A stretch of DNA of 64,000 nt, taken from Perognathus longimembris pacificus. Taxonomy: Eukaryota > Chordata > Mammalia > Rodentia > Heteromyidae. Each line of letters starts with the position of its first letter. Positions within the stretch are counted from its first letter, which is position 1. The notes beneath the pieces are model-generated. The model had not been told where the DNA came from, did not search any database, and was given only the letters and a program-made list of their open reading frames with translations. The DNA lies in assembly GCF_023159225.1 (NCBI RefSeq), contig NC_063174.1:43578191-43642190 (forward strand). Reading direction: 5' to 3'. Positions 1 to 12,983 of the stretch are shown here, in pieces. A program made the translations under genes and the position numbers.

Positions 1-196
1 GTGGTAGCATGCTTACCTAGCATGCATGAGGCCCTGGGTTTGATTCCTCAGTACTGCATGTACAGAAAAAGCCAGAAGTGATGCTGTGGCTCAAGTGGAA
101 GAGTGCTAGCCTCAAGCAAAAAGAAGCTTAAGGACAGTGCCCAGGCCTTGAGTTCAAGTTCCAGGACTGGCAAAAAAAAAAAAAAAAAAGAAAAGA
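1..196 (+). mobile_element. IDL-Geo SINE, cut by window edge
   Basis: Diverged ID-like head (GGTTTGATTCCTCAGTACTG), Geo tail (GTGGCTCAAGTGG.. CCAGGACTGGC) and an 18-bp A-tail. Confidence 0.85.
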
Positions 197-489
197 AATC
201 ATACCTATTGCCACAGGAGAGGGCACAGCAGTGAGTCAGCAATTCAGTTCAAAGCTGGAATTGTACTTGTGAGAAATAATAATTCAAAAGTGTAATGTTC
301 CCACTCTGTTCTCACAGTATCTGTCAGAAGAGCAACTAAGCCCCTTAGTTCTCATCTGCAGTGCTAAGTGAACTGAATCAGACTTTGGCTAGAATACTTA
401 AAGGAATCCTTCCTTTTCCAAAAGGCTAAATAATCGTTTCAGTTTCCAGTTAATTTAGCTGAGCAGCTTTACTAATAAGGTCATTAACA

Positions 490-620
490 GCTCATAGCCT
501 CAGTTTCCTTATTTGTTAAGTGGGGACACAGTGGTATTAGTTTTACCAAGTGGTTCCCTGAAATAAATGAAATGTTACAGACAAAATGTTTACAAACTAT
601 AAAGCCTTAGACAAAAGTTA
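490..620 (+). mobile_element. MIR fragment
   Basis: GCCTCAGTTTCCTTATTTGT followed by AAGTGGGGACA and a TAAATGAAATGTTACA-type block match the MIR core. Confidence 0.6.
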
Positions 621-801
621 CTATAATGACATAGTGCCAATTAGTATAGTACTATATGTGCCAACTGTTACAATAACAATGATAATAATTTAAGCAATTC
701 CTACATTCCATACCTGTGATGGCAACATCACCTCTACAGTCTTTACCTTAAATACTGAATATACCTAACACACAAAAAAAGGGAAGTTAAAACAAAATCC
801 A

Positions 802-1007
802 GGGGCTGGGGATATGGCCTAGTGGCGAGAGAGCTTGCCTCATATACATGAGGCCCTGGGTTCGATTCCCCAGCACCACATATACAGAAAACGGCCAGAA
901 GTGGCGCTGTGGCTCAGGTGTCAGAGTGCTAGCCTTGAGCAAAAAGAAGCCAGGGACAGTGCTCAGGCCCTGAGTCCAAGGCCCAGGACTGGGAAAAAAC
1001 AAAAAAA
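802..1007 (+). mobile_element. IDL-Geo SINE
   Basis: Full length, from GGGGCTGGGGATATGGCCTA to the A-tail. Short TSD AAAATCCA on both sides. Confidence 0.9.
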
Positions 1008-1183
1008 ATCCAATGATTTAAGACTCCTCAAAGCAAGAGGATTCTAGATAAAATGTCAATAGCCCTAACACTTCACTTTCCCTAAAGGGAACAGAGAGTT
1101 CTGGGAGCCACTGTCACTGTCCAACTCATCCACTATGTGCCTAAATTCTGGTGTCACAAGGCCCTTATCTTTATTTATTTTAT

Positions 1184-1369
1184 TTTTTGCCAGTCCTGGG
1201 GCTTGAATTCAGGCATTGTCCCTGGCTTCTTTTTGCTCAAGGCTAGCACTCTGCCACTTGAGCCACAGCACCACTTATGGCTTTTTCTATGTATGTGGTG
1301 CTGAGAAATCAAATCCAGGGCTTTGTGTATGTGAGGAAAGCACTCTACCACTAGGTCATACTCGTAGCA
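1184..1369 (-). mobile_element. IDL-Geo SINE
   Basis: Antisense copy starting TTTTTTGCCAGTCCTGGGGC, near full length, about 110 bp downstream of TMED8 exon 3 in the gene's direction. Confidence 0.88.
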
Positions 1370-1479
1370 CTCTTTGTTTATTTTTTATTGAATTCAGGGC
1401 CTTCTCCTTACTAGGCAAGCATTCTACCATTTGAGCCCTAGTCGTCCTCTTTTTATGAGGGTCAAAATACACTCCTTAC

Positions 1480-1609
1480 CTCACTGAGGATCCGAGCCTG
1501 GTCTTTAGGCAGCAATTCCTGTTCCACTAAAGCCCGAGCCTCCAAGGTACGAGCAGCTTTCTGCAGATCTTTGGTGACATGCTTGCTCACTGGTGATACC
1601 ATCTGTGGC
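1480..1609 (-). CDS. TMED8: TMED8 coding exon 3
   Basis: A 130-bp exon, one base plus 43 codons, ending in frame at GAG|GTAAGG. It translates from PQMVSPVSKHVTKDLQKAAR to KDQARILSE, matching human TMED8 closely. The next exon is left of base 1: I saw no continuation of the protein in 1-1479, which holds SINE and MIR sequence. Confidence 0.92.
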
Positions 1610-4600
1610 CTCTCAGAGGAAGAGAATCTGTCAATTAAAGCGCTCTTTGAAAAGTTACAATCATCCTGGAGAAACTCTGAAATAAAACAATATTAAAAGG
1701 ACACCCCAGGGCTGGGAATATGGCCTAGTGGCAAGAATGCTTGCCTTGTATACATGAAACCCTGGGTTTGATTCTTTAGCACCACATATATAGAAAACGG
1801 CCAGAAGCGGCGCTGTGGCTTAAAAGGCAGAGTGTTAGCCTTGAGCAAAAAGAAGCCGGGGACAGTGTTCAGGCCCTGAGTCCAAGGCCCAGAACTGGCA
1901 AAAAATAAAAATAAAAATAAATAAAAGGACACCCCAACCCCTTTGTCTACATTCTGCCTTCCCTTGCATTTGGGTCTGTATGACTTTAGCTGACCATTTC
2001 CCACACTGAACTTGCCCACAGGTAGCAGTGACCATATAAGGGCATATAGAATGACAAAGCCAGGTTCTAGGCTCTGAGAACCATGGTGAACACACAGCTC
2101 AGTCATTTGAGATGAACTCTAGGTCTTGCCTTCTATTATTTCTTTTACTTACTTTAATTCACAAAAAACTGAACATACTTATGCTGTATAATGTTTCTGA
2201 CATATGTACATGCTATGGAATGATTAAATGAGGCTACTTAACATATCTATCACCTCACATACTTATTTTCTGTGTTGTGAGAATATTTAGTACTGGGCTT
2301 TAAATTTGGGGTCTTAGCCTTGCCAGAAAAGCACTGGCCTACTTGAAACACATTCTTAGCCCCTTCAATTTATTCTTAGTAATTTTTAAGTATAAAATTA
2401 TTAACTATAGTCACCATGTTAAGAAAAGATTTCGGGCTGGGAATATGGCCTAGTGGCAAGAGTGCTTGCCTCGTATACATGAAGCCCTGGGTTCGATTCC
2501 CAGCACCACATATATAGAAAACGGCCAGAAGTGACGCTGTGGCTCAAGTGGCAGAGTGCTAGCCTTGAGCAAAAAGAAGCCAGGGACAGTGCTCAGGCAC
2601 TGAGGTCAAGGCCCAGGACTGGCCAAAAAAAAAAAAAAAAAGAAAAGATTTCCAGAATGTATCCTTCTTATCTCACTGAAACCTTGCTTCCTCTGACCAG
2701 TATTTCCCAACCTGGTAGATGCTCTTTCCCCATCCCTTCATAGCCACCATCCTCTCTCCACTGCTTCCACTTTATTCCTCACACTTGGTTCACACCATTA
2801 TTCTCACATAGAATTTCAACAAAAGCCCAAGAGTTGAACTTTCCAACTGGCTCTACACAAAAAACCACTGAATAGAAGGAAAAAGACCTACTTAAAAAAT
2901 AGGAAAAATACCCACTTAAGCTCAGATTGATCACCAAACTAAAGGAAATACCAAATGATTAGCCAGGCAATCTCCCTCCTTACAGTTATCCTAGAGGTAA
3001 AGTCTTTCTGCAGCTCTAATCCATATCCTTTCTCATCTTACTACCAGAGAATGACTGATTCTGTCTCTCATCCCCCTCTCTTCCATCCTCCCTCCCTTTC
3101 CATGTCTGATTTTTTTTTCTGGAAGTACCCAGGTTTGAACTCTTAGTCTTGTGCTTGCTAATAAGCAGGCACCCTACCATTTAAGCCATGCCTCTGAGTC
3201 CCAAATGAAATGTTCCTCTTCCCTCACTTTTTTGCTGATTTCTGTAGTTTCAAGTTTTTGCCAGGGACTAGTCTTGGTCTGATCTTGGACTAATCTTCCT
3301 ACCTATGCCTTCCTCTACCTGAGATTACAGGCATACACTACCATATATTGTTGGATGAAATGGGAATCTTGCTAACTCTTGCCAAGGCTGGCCCCAAACT
3401 GCAATCTTCATAAACAGCTGTCTCACAAGCAGCTAGAATTACAGATAGGTTTCATTACGACTGGCAACTTAATTTACTATTAAGCACAGTATCCAGCTAT
3501 TCCAGTGGCTTAACCACACAACTATGTGAATAGCTGACTTTGAAGAGGAAAAGAATCACTTATGCTCCCATTTCCTCTGACTTGAGAAAGATTAGAAAAT
3601 ACATTAAGAGACAGCACTGTGGGACTTACTCTACTGGCCTTTTCTGGACAACTGTTGCCCTTAAAAGGTGTCATGGTTTTTTGTTTTGTTTTCTTGTCAG
3701 TCATTGGACTTGAGCTCAGGGCTTAGACACTGTCTCTGAGGTTTTTTGCTCAAGTCTAGTGCTCTACCACTTTGAGTCACAGTTCTACTGCCCATTTCTG
3801 AGTGGTTAATTGGAGATGAAAATCTCACAGGCACTTTTCTGCACTGGCTGGTAGGATTATGGGCATAAGCCACCAGCATCAAACTGTTTTTTGCTGTGGT
3901 TGTTATTTTTGGGTCTGAGACTGGGACTCAAATTTAGTACCTAACACTTTTGTTCATTGGCTTGCACTCTACCAACTGAGCTATGCCTCCAACCCCTCAA
4001 ATTTCTTTCATAACACTAAAATATTATTTGCCATATATCATTCTCAGTTCTCAAAGGCATACAAATGGAATTTTCCAGAGGTTATATTACATATGATATT
4101 ACAACATAAATTAAGAAGCAGAAATGAAAATCTAATTATCTTTTATTAAGCTGAATGCTAAGGAGATTTATTTCTCTCTTCTCATTATATTGTCTTTTCT
4201 TAGGAAAAGTTTTTATTTTATATTAAAAATATGCTATCAGCTAGACAAACACCAGTGGCTTATGTCCATATTCCTAGCTACTCAAGGATTGTGATTTGAA
4301 GCAGATCAGGCAGAAAAACCTGGAGAGACTTTCTTTTTTTCTTTTTTTGCCAGTCCTGGCACCTTGAACTCAGGGCCTGAGCACTGTCCCTGGCTTTGTT
4401 TTGCCCAAGGCTAGCACTCTGCCTCTTGAGCCACAGCACCACTTCTGGCCATTTTCTGTATATATGGTGCTAGGGAATTGAACCCAGGGGTTCATTTATG
4501 CGAGGCAAGCACTCTTACCACTAAGCCATATTCCCAGCCCCCCCGCCCCAGACATTCTATCTCCAACTAACCAGAAAAAAATGCCAGACCAGAAGTGGTA

Positions 4601-7600
4601 CTTAAGTGGTAGAATACCAGATATGAGCCAAGAGTGTGAGGAGCTGAGTTCAAGCCCCAGTATCAGAAACACGTTATCTATTCTAATATAATTAGTAATG
4701 CTAATTATTAATAACAATAATACTAATTACCTTTTATTTTTCTTGAAGTACTGGGAACTGAACTCCATGCCTTAAGCATATTACCCACTTGGCCATGCCT
4801 CCAGCTCTTTTGTCTGTAATTTATTGAGAAAAGCTCCTGCTGACTAAACCCAGACTAGGCTTGAATTTGTGATCCTCCTGCCTCTGCTTTCAGAGTAGAT
4901 TGGATTACAGGCTCATAACACAATTACTGTTTTGTTTGTTTGTTTTGGTCAGTTGTAGGGCTTGAACTCAGGGCATAGGCATTGTTCCTGAGCTCTTTTG
5001 TTCAAAGCTAGCACTCTACCACTTTGAGCCACTGCACCACTTTTAGTTTTCTGGTGGTTAATGGAGATGAGCATCTCAAGGAATTTCCTGCCCTGCTGGC
5101 TTCAAACCACGATCCTCAGATCTCAGCCTCATGAGTAGCAAGAATTACAGGTGTGAGCCACTGGTATACCCCCCTCCTTTATGTCCTTGTTTGCTTCATT
5201 TTCCTTCCTTGTACTTATTCTACTTCTTTTATTTTACTTCCCTGCTCAGCATACACCATATTTTGTTGATTACAAGGTACACATTTGTGTTATGGTTTTA
5301 ACTTGACTGAAACATACAATTTTTAAAAATACTGATGATGTCTTAAAACTGTGAAGGCCTGGGCTGACACCAAGTCCTCCCACCAAAGGCTTATTGAAAT
5401 TACAGTCAATTTAAGAGTTTAGTTTAGACTACACTGGCACAGAGTTCAGACAACGAAGTGATGATTATCAACTTGTGGTTCATATTCTGGAGCCAGCAGC
5501 AAGATTTCTTTTCCTTGCACAGTGGCCAAATTTGACACACGTTAATCTTTTCGCTGAAGGTACAGGCTTTCAGCATTCCAGCTCCACTCTATCTAGAGAG
5601 TTTTTTCCTTTCCTGGTAGTATGTTAACAGCACCTCTCACAAGTGGTGGCAACTTAGGCTCTATGAATCATGTTATACACTCCATGACAGCACTGATCTG
5701 TACTGTTTTGTTCACTTTTGACTTCACTGGTTAACAGAATAGTACCAGGTATAATACAGTAGGTGCTTCAATAAATATCTGCTGAATAAACAAACACTAG
5801 ATGTCCAAAAGCTGGTTACTGGATGAATAACTTTGGATCACATTATAATATTGGGAAAGCTGAGACTACTGTAGTTAATCCCAATCAGTTAACCTCACTA
5901 TATGTGGCAACTAAAACTTGCATCTCCTCTTTGCCTTCATGAATGCTACTTTGAATAAATACGGTTCTGCTTATGAAAAATTTTAAACTGAACATGTAAT
6001 ATCCACATAAATTTAACATTCACATTAGCATTTTATGCTCTGGGGAATTAGTGAAAGGCATTTGGGGAAGGAGAAAATGCAAAACATTTGATGCCAGTGA
6101 TAAGTCACGTAAAGGAAAAACCCTCAAATTAAGCTCTCTGCTCTGTGCTGACCTGGAGCAGGAAAGCCAGACTTCCAAATAGAATTTCCCAAAAAACACA
6201 AGAAGAGATTAAAAAGAAAAAAAAAATCCCTTACATTTCCTTCTGCTCCAGCCACACTGAGACCACAGGTTCTACCTGACAATATTGTACCAGAAGCTCA
6301 TTACAAGGATTACAATATTCCATAGGCCAGGGTTCTCTAAAGCATAGCCTTCTTTTATTATTCCATTAATGATTCAGGGTTTCCTCTCATTCTAGGACTC
6401 ATCTTTAAGCTATACACTCTGGTATCAGTAAAGGTAGATGGATACGATAGAAAAGAAAAATTGAGGACAAGTTGAAAAGGTCACCATAGTGGTTTACTTT
6501 GTAAATTGCATAATAAAAAAAACTGCTTCCAATTGTGTGTGGGCATATAGGGCACATGTAGCTGTGTATACACATATATTCTCTTGCAAGTCCACCTGTG
6601 GGCTATACCAAATATTTTCACACTGAAACCTGGACTGCAGGGGAAGATAAACCAGGATACTACATTAGTCTATTTGTTACTATTTTATTCTCTGAAGAAC
6701 AGAAGAAAAATGTATAACTTGAAACATATCTAGCAATGCCATATTTCAGGGTTGATTAGTATTTCAATGTCTTGCCCTTTAAGGTTGCTGCCTACTACTT
6801 TCACTAGTTCCTTTACTGTCAGAAGACAAAACTTCTGTAGCTGGGGATATGGCCTAGTGGCAAGAGTGCTTGCCCTATATAGAAGACAAAACTTCTAGAA
6901 GCATTTTATCCAAAGCAGCTGCTGTCCCTACCTGTAGGGTGAGGAGTTAGATGCTGGATCAGAGGCAGAAGCGAGTGAAGCAGTGACTTTGGTGTTGCTC
7001 AGATCTTCATTTGCTAGAAAAATCACAGGAGCAAGAAGTCATTATCTGAGCGAGAACACAATCGCAATTATCTTGAATCTTTTAAAATACTGTTTAAACC
7101 AACTTCCGGTTTCTAAAAAATATGTTGGGCATGCATAAACTTTATACATTGAGCAGCCCAGTACAAGAATACTCAAGTTGTCAGATCTAAATATGCTCAC
7201 TCATGACCCACCCACAAAAAGTTAGGCCATATTCCGAAACATGTCGCCACATTAGTTCTCATTCAAGAATCATACTTCTCAGAAAGCAGATGATTTAATT
7301 ACACAGAACACAGAAAGCAGGCTGGGATGTAAAATTTAGTGTAACATTGTCACTGTATCAAATGTTACTTATCTACTCACCAAGCTCAGATCATTGTATC
7401 CAAGATCAGGTAAAGCACTTCCAAATTTAATTCATTTATTCATTCACTCAGCCAACAATGGTTTATCAAATAACTAGGTGGCCTTCAAGGAATAGGATAA
7501 GTGACACCAATAGCTAGTGTTATTGCTACCATTTTGCAGGTAAGGAAACTAAGGCAGAGAGGACTCCAACCTAGGTGGCTATGCTCTCCGATCAGCTGCT

Positions 7601-8047
7601 GCATGGCTTTGTGGTTTACTGCTTTGGCCTTTTCCTGAGTCCTCAGCTAGTACCTTAGTTCAGTACACTTACACTGCCTCAAGTTTAACCCTTTCTAGAT
7701 AAGAAACTGAAGCCTCGGGCTGGGAATATGGCCTAGTGGCAAGAGTGCTTGACTCATGTACACGAAGCCCTGGGTTTGATTCCCCAGCACCACATATACA
7801 GAAAATGGCCAGAAGTGGCGCTGTGGCTCAAGTGGCAGAGTGCTAGCCTTGAGCAAAGAGAAGCCAGGCACGGTCCAAGGCTCAGGACTGGGAGGGGAAG
7901 GAGGGGAAGGAGGGGAAGGAGGGAAAGGAAGGGAAGGAAGGGAAGGAAGGGAAGGAAGGGAGGGAAGGGAAGGAAAGGAAAGAAAAGAAAAAAGAAAGAA
8001 AAAAAAGGAAAGGAAGGAAGGAAGGAAGGAAGGAAGAAAGGAAAGCA

Positions 8048-8103
<56 letters not shown>

Positions 8104-11100
8104 AACTGAAGCCTCAAGTTCACTTTTCAGTACAAAACACCTAGTAACAAAGCCAACATGGAACACTGAGTATCAGTTTGGTACCAATATGAAAGTGAAA
8201 AACATAGGCAAATATTTTTGAGTTGTAATCTAATCTCTAGCTAGCTCTTGTATGTGAATAAGAAACCTTTTTCTTTAAGTCAATTCACAGTCTCATACAC
8301 CTATATAGCTCATACCACTCCATTTTCTAAGTGTCTACTGTTCCTACTGATGCCTATTTACAAAGGGCCCGATTTCATTGAAGGATGATGTGAATAGAAA
8401 GTTCTCCCCTATGCTGACCCTAAGTGGAACATGCTTCCTAATAAATTCTGCCCTTTGACCACTCCTTCCCATAATATTTTCTCAAATATTTACAGTTGGC
8501 CATTACATTTCCTACAAGTTCCTTTTCTCCAAGCTGTCACCTCCATATAACATGAACTTTGATCATTGATGGCCTCCATACACCCAGCCTCTGACCATGC
8601 TGGTCTCCACATAACATAGCCTCTGGCCCCTGACCATGGTGGCTTCCTTTCCCCTTGCTCCACCCAAAGTAAGGAGCTACAACAAACAGATTTTATGTGT
8701 TAGTTCATGTGAAGAACACCAACAGCAATCTCTTTCTAAGGATACAATATTCCTTGGCACTAGGTTTTTGTTTTGCCAGTCCTGGGGCTTGAAATCAGGG
8801 TCTAGGCACTGTTCCTAAGCTGCTTTTGCCACTTAAGCCACAGCACCACCTCTGACTTTTCCTGAAAGCTAAGCAAGCACTCTACGCCACATTCCCAGCC
8901 TGGCACTTGGTTTTAATTGAAAAATGAATAAACAAACAGAAGATCTTAGCTGCTCATGGTGGCAAAGTCTGTAATCCCAACACTCAGGAGGAGGCTGAAG
9001 CAAGAGGATCTTGAGTTTGTAGCTAGCCTGGGCTATGAAGGCCTTGTCTCAAAAAAAAAAAAGCTGAGCCCTGGTGGCTCATATGCTTATAATCCTAGCT
9101 CTTCAGAAGGTTGAGATCTTAAGATCACGGTTTGAAACCAGCCAAAGCATAACAGTCTTTGAGACTCATATCTTCAAGTAATCACCAAAAAGCCATAAGT
9201 GGAGCTATGGTTCAAGTGGTAGAGCACTAGCCATGAGAAAGAGTGAGAGAGGAAAAAAAAGTCACTCAAGCCACAGGACCGGCACAATAAATAAAAGTAT
9301 AAATAAACAGGCAAAAAAAAAAAAATCTCAATTAGGGCTGAGAATGTGGCTTCATGGTAGAGTGCTTGCCTAGCATGTATGAAGCCCTGAGTCCAATTCC
9401 TCAGCACCATATAAAGGGAAAAAGCCGGAAGTGGTGATGTGGTGCAAGTGGTAGAGTTCTGGCCTTGAGCAAAAAGAAGCTCAGGGACAATGCCCAGACC
9501 CTGAGTTTAAGCCCCAAGACTGGCAAAAAAAAAAAAAACAACCCTCAAATAAATACCTAATACTATGGTCTGTCAGTTTTTAAACTAGATTACCTGTGTT
9601 GATATATGCTATACTCGTGTCTCTAATGATGGACATAAGGTTATTCTCATTCTATTAATATTATATGTCTTGCTATAATACCTTGAGGATATTGCATACG
9701 TTTGCTAGGATCTCTTTGGGATGGATTCCCGGAAGTGGAATTTCTAGACCAAACTCTTTTCACAGGGATCATACATCATTTTACATTTGCAGCAGGAAAT
9801 AAACGATGTTTTCTTACAACTTCTATATCAGAGTGGAATTTTCAAAATTTTAGGAAACTGACAGAACTTGGTATGTGAAGAATGATATCTTAATTTTATT
9901 TGATTCTGTAATACAGGTTTTCACTAAGTTACCCAGACGGGTCTTAAAACTCCTTGACTCAAGCATATTTCCCCTTTTAGCCTCCTAAGTATCTGACACT
10001 ATATGTGCATGCCACCATGCCCAGTGTGATATCCTCATTTTAGTTTTTATTTAAGTTTTTAATTCATTAGTGCACTTTAAGATGTGTGTGTAAACTGAAA
10101 TACCTCGTTAAGCAGTCTAACAAGACTTCTATTACACATTGCCCAATTTCTCTCCAACTTTCACTTCTGGTAGGAGTAAATAAGTGTGCAGCCATTTCCC
10201 GACTCCCTAATAACACTAGGTATTATCATTTTCTTTCTTTTTTTTTTGTGGTTATGGTCTTCAACCCAGGGCCTGGGCACTGTTCCTGAGCTCTTTTGCT
10301 CAAGGCTAGTGTTCTACACTTTGAGCCCCAGCTCCAATTCTGGTTTTCTGGTGGTTAATTGGAGATGAGTCTCACAGACTTTATTGCCTGGGCTGGCTTT
10401 GAACTGTAATCCTCAGATCTCAGCTACCTGAGCTGCTAGGATTACAAGTGTGAGCCACCAGTGCCCAGCTATAATTATTTCCTTATAATTGTTGTAAATA
10501 TTACAGGCAGAACATTTAACTTACTAATCCTCTGATAATTCATATGATTGAAACAAGCTTTTTTTTTTTTTTTTGCCAGTCCTGGGGTTTGAACTCAGGG
10601 CCTGGGCTCTATCCTTGATTTTGCTTAAGGCTAGCACTCTTACCACTTGAGCTACAGCACTACTTCCGGCTTTTTCTGTGTATGTAGTACTGAGGACTAG
10701 AACCTAGGGCTTCATGCATACTAGGCAAGCGCTCTACCACCAAGCCACATCCCAGCCCTGAAACAAACTTTTATGCACAAAAAAATCAGTTGCTTTTTGT
10801 TAAAAATAACTTTCAAAGCATATACACACATTTAACCTACCTACCTTCACTTGACAATGATATTCATCTATTTAAGACAGACCACTTGGGCTGGGGATAT
10901 GGCCTATTGGCAAGAGTGCCTGCCTCAAACACATGAGGCCCTGGGTTCGATTCCCCAGCACCACATATACAGAAAATGGCCAGAAGTGGCTCAAGTGGCA
11001 GAGTGCTAGCCTTGAGCAAAAAGAAGCCAGGGACAGTGCTCAGGCCCTGAGTCCAAGCCCCAGGACTGGCCCCCCCCAAAAAAAAAAAAGACAGACCACT

Positions 11101-12928
11101 TCCCAGAAGCCAATGGCTCACACCTGTAATCCTAGCTACAAAGGATGATGAAATTTAGAGAGTCAAGGTTCAAAGCCAGAAAAATCTACTAAATGCTACC
11201 TCCAAAATAACCAACAAAAAGCAAGGCTACAGGAAGTGGCTCAACTGTGGCTTGCACTAGGCCAAGCAAGCAAGTCAAGTAAATGCAAGGCTATGAGTTC
11301 AAACTCTACTACTAAAAGCACACACACTCAAAATCTGTCTCTCTCAAAATCTGTCCTTCAGATATCACTCTGTCAAATATTTTCCCAATATCAAAAGATC
11401 CTATATAAAGAGTAAACACATCAAAAAAGGAAATCAGAATTAATGACTGTCTCAATTCAGCAACCTTTTGAGAGCTCATTTACAGTGTTGTATACTGAGA
11501 AAACAGAGTCAAACTAGACACAACTTGTGTTTTTAAAGAACTCAGTTTAAGCTTGGCACTGGTGGCTCATGCCTATAATCCTAGCTATTCAGGAGGCTGA
11601 GATCTGAGGCTCATCGTTCAAAGCTAGCCTGGGCAGAAAAAGTCCATGAGACTCTTATCTCTAATCAACCATCTAAAAAAACACGAGGAGCTGTGGCTCA
11701 AAGTGGTAGAACAATAGCCTTGATCACAAAAGCTCAGAGACAGTGCCTAGGCCCTGAGTTCAAGCCTCGTGACCCACCAAAACCAACCAAACAAACAAAC
11801 AAAAAATAGAACCTCACTCTAGTACAAAAGATAAACTTGAAAACTGTGCTATCTACTAGATAGCACATAAACATAGAGATTTAACTAAGAGGGAAGAAAG
11901 AAAGGTCTCAAAGGAGATTTCTGAAAGAGATGACAATTGTGCTGTCTTAATGAAGAAGTTGGACTTGGCCAAGCCAAGCAGAAAAGACATTGCAGGCAAG
12001 AGAGATTGGATGAGCAGAAGAAGCAAGACACAAAGTAACACCATGGTAGTTTTGTGTGGCTACAAACCACAGCAAGAATGAGATAGGGGAACTAAGAGAC
12101 ACAGATTCCATTAATTTTATTCAGGGCTTATTGAATTTTAACTAGTGTCTTGCCCAGCTACAGAGTGGTAACAAAGCACTATGCAAACACAGTTCTAGTC
12201 TTGTGAACTCAATCTAGCAGGGAAGGCTATGTGAAGGCTTTTGTATCCACAGGGATGAACAACATGGCCAAATATGCATGTTTTGGTACAACTCTGTGGC
12301 AGCCATAGGAGAAGGTGGACTTTACCAGATCAGGTAAAGAAGGCCTTTGCAGAAGCCCATGAATAGCCCATGCAAAAATAACCAAAGGAGAGCACATTAT
12401 ATGAGACAAATGATCTTAACAATGGTTGAGACAGACTAGAGATGACACAAGTTAAAAAAAAAAGTCAAATTTTCTGTTGACACTCCCATGTTAGTTCTTA
12501 GCAACCTTATTTTCTTTACTAAGTAACCAGGATCATCTGTAACATATTCTAGAACTTTGCAGAGAATCTGTATCAACTTAATGGTATGCAGTTTGTAGAC
12601 TACTATTTTCCCCTTTGAGGATAATTGGCGTATACATTCACTTCAGGTCCTCAAAGACAGTACAGAAAAATTGGTCTTTGAGGGCCACAGATGTAGAGGT
12701 TATCTTTCAATCTTTTGACTTTCAAATACCTAACCTTTTCCTCCCTGCAGGTGACTGACATTATAAATAGCTCACTGTGAATGTCAAAATGGAAGGTCTT
12801 GTCCAGTACAAGAAATCCAGGGAACAGACACTGACCTAAAATATCCCTGGTACTTAAAACGAAGGATGGGGTCAAGGAGGGGGGGTAGACAAATGAAGAA
12901 GAGAAGAGTATGCAGTAAAACAAATTCA

Positions 12929-12983
<55 letters not shown>

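Noticed and set aside
787..1002. Recurring ORF with [20 protein letters not shown]
   Set aside because: This is the reverse-strand translation of the same SINE, not a conserved protein.
835..1047. Recurring protein-like ORF beginning [17 protein letters not shown] in many places on both strands
   Set aside because: It is simply the IDL-Geo SINE consensus read in one frame (head plus Geo). It appears wherever a copy lies and its start and end depend on flanks, so it is not a gene family.
7749..8144. Arg/Gly/Lys-rich ORFs over the purine tract
   Set aside because: They are translations of a (GGAA)n microsatellite.
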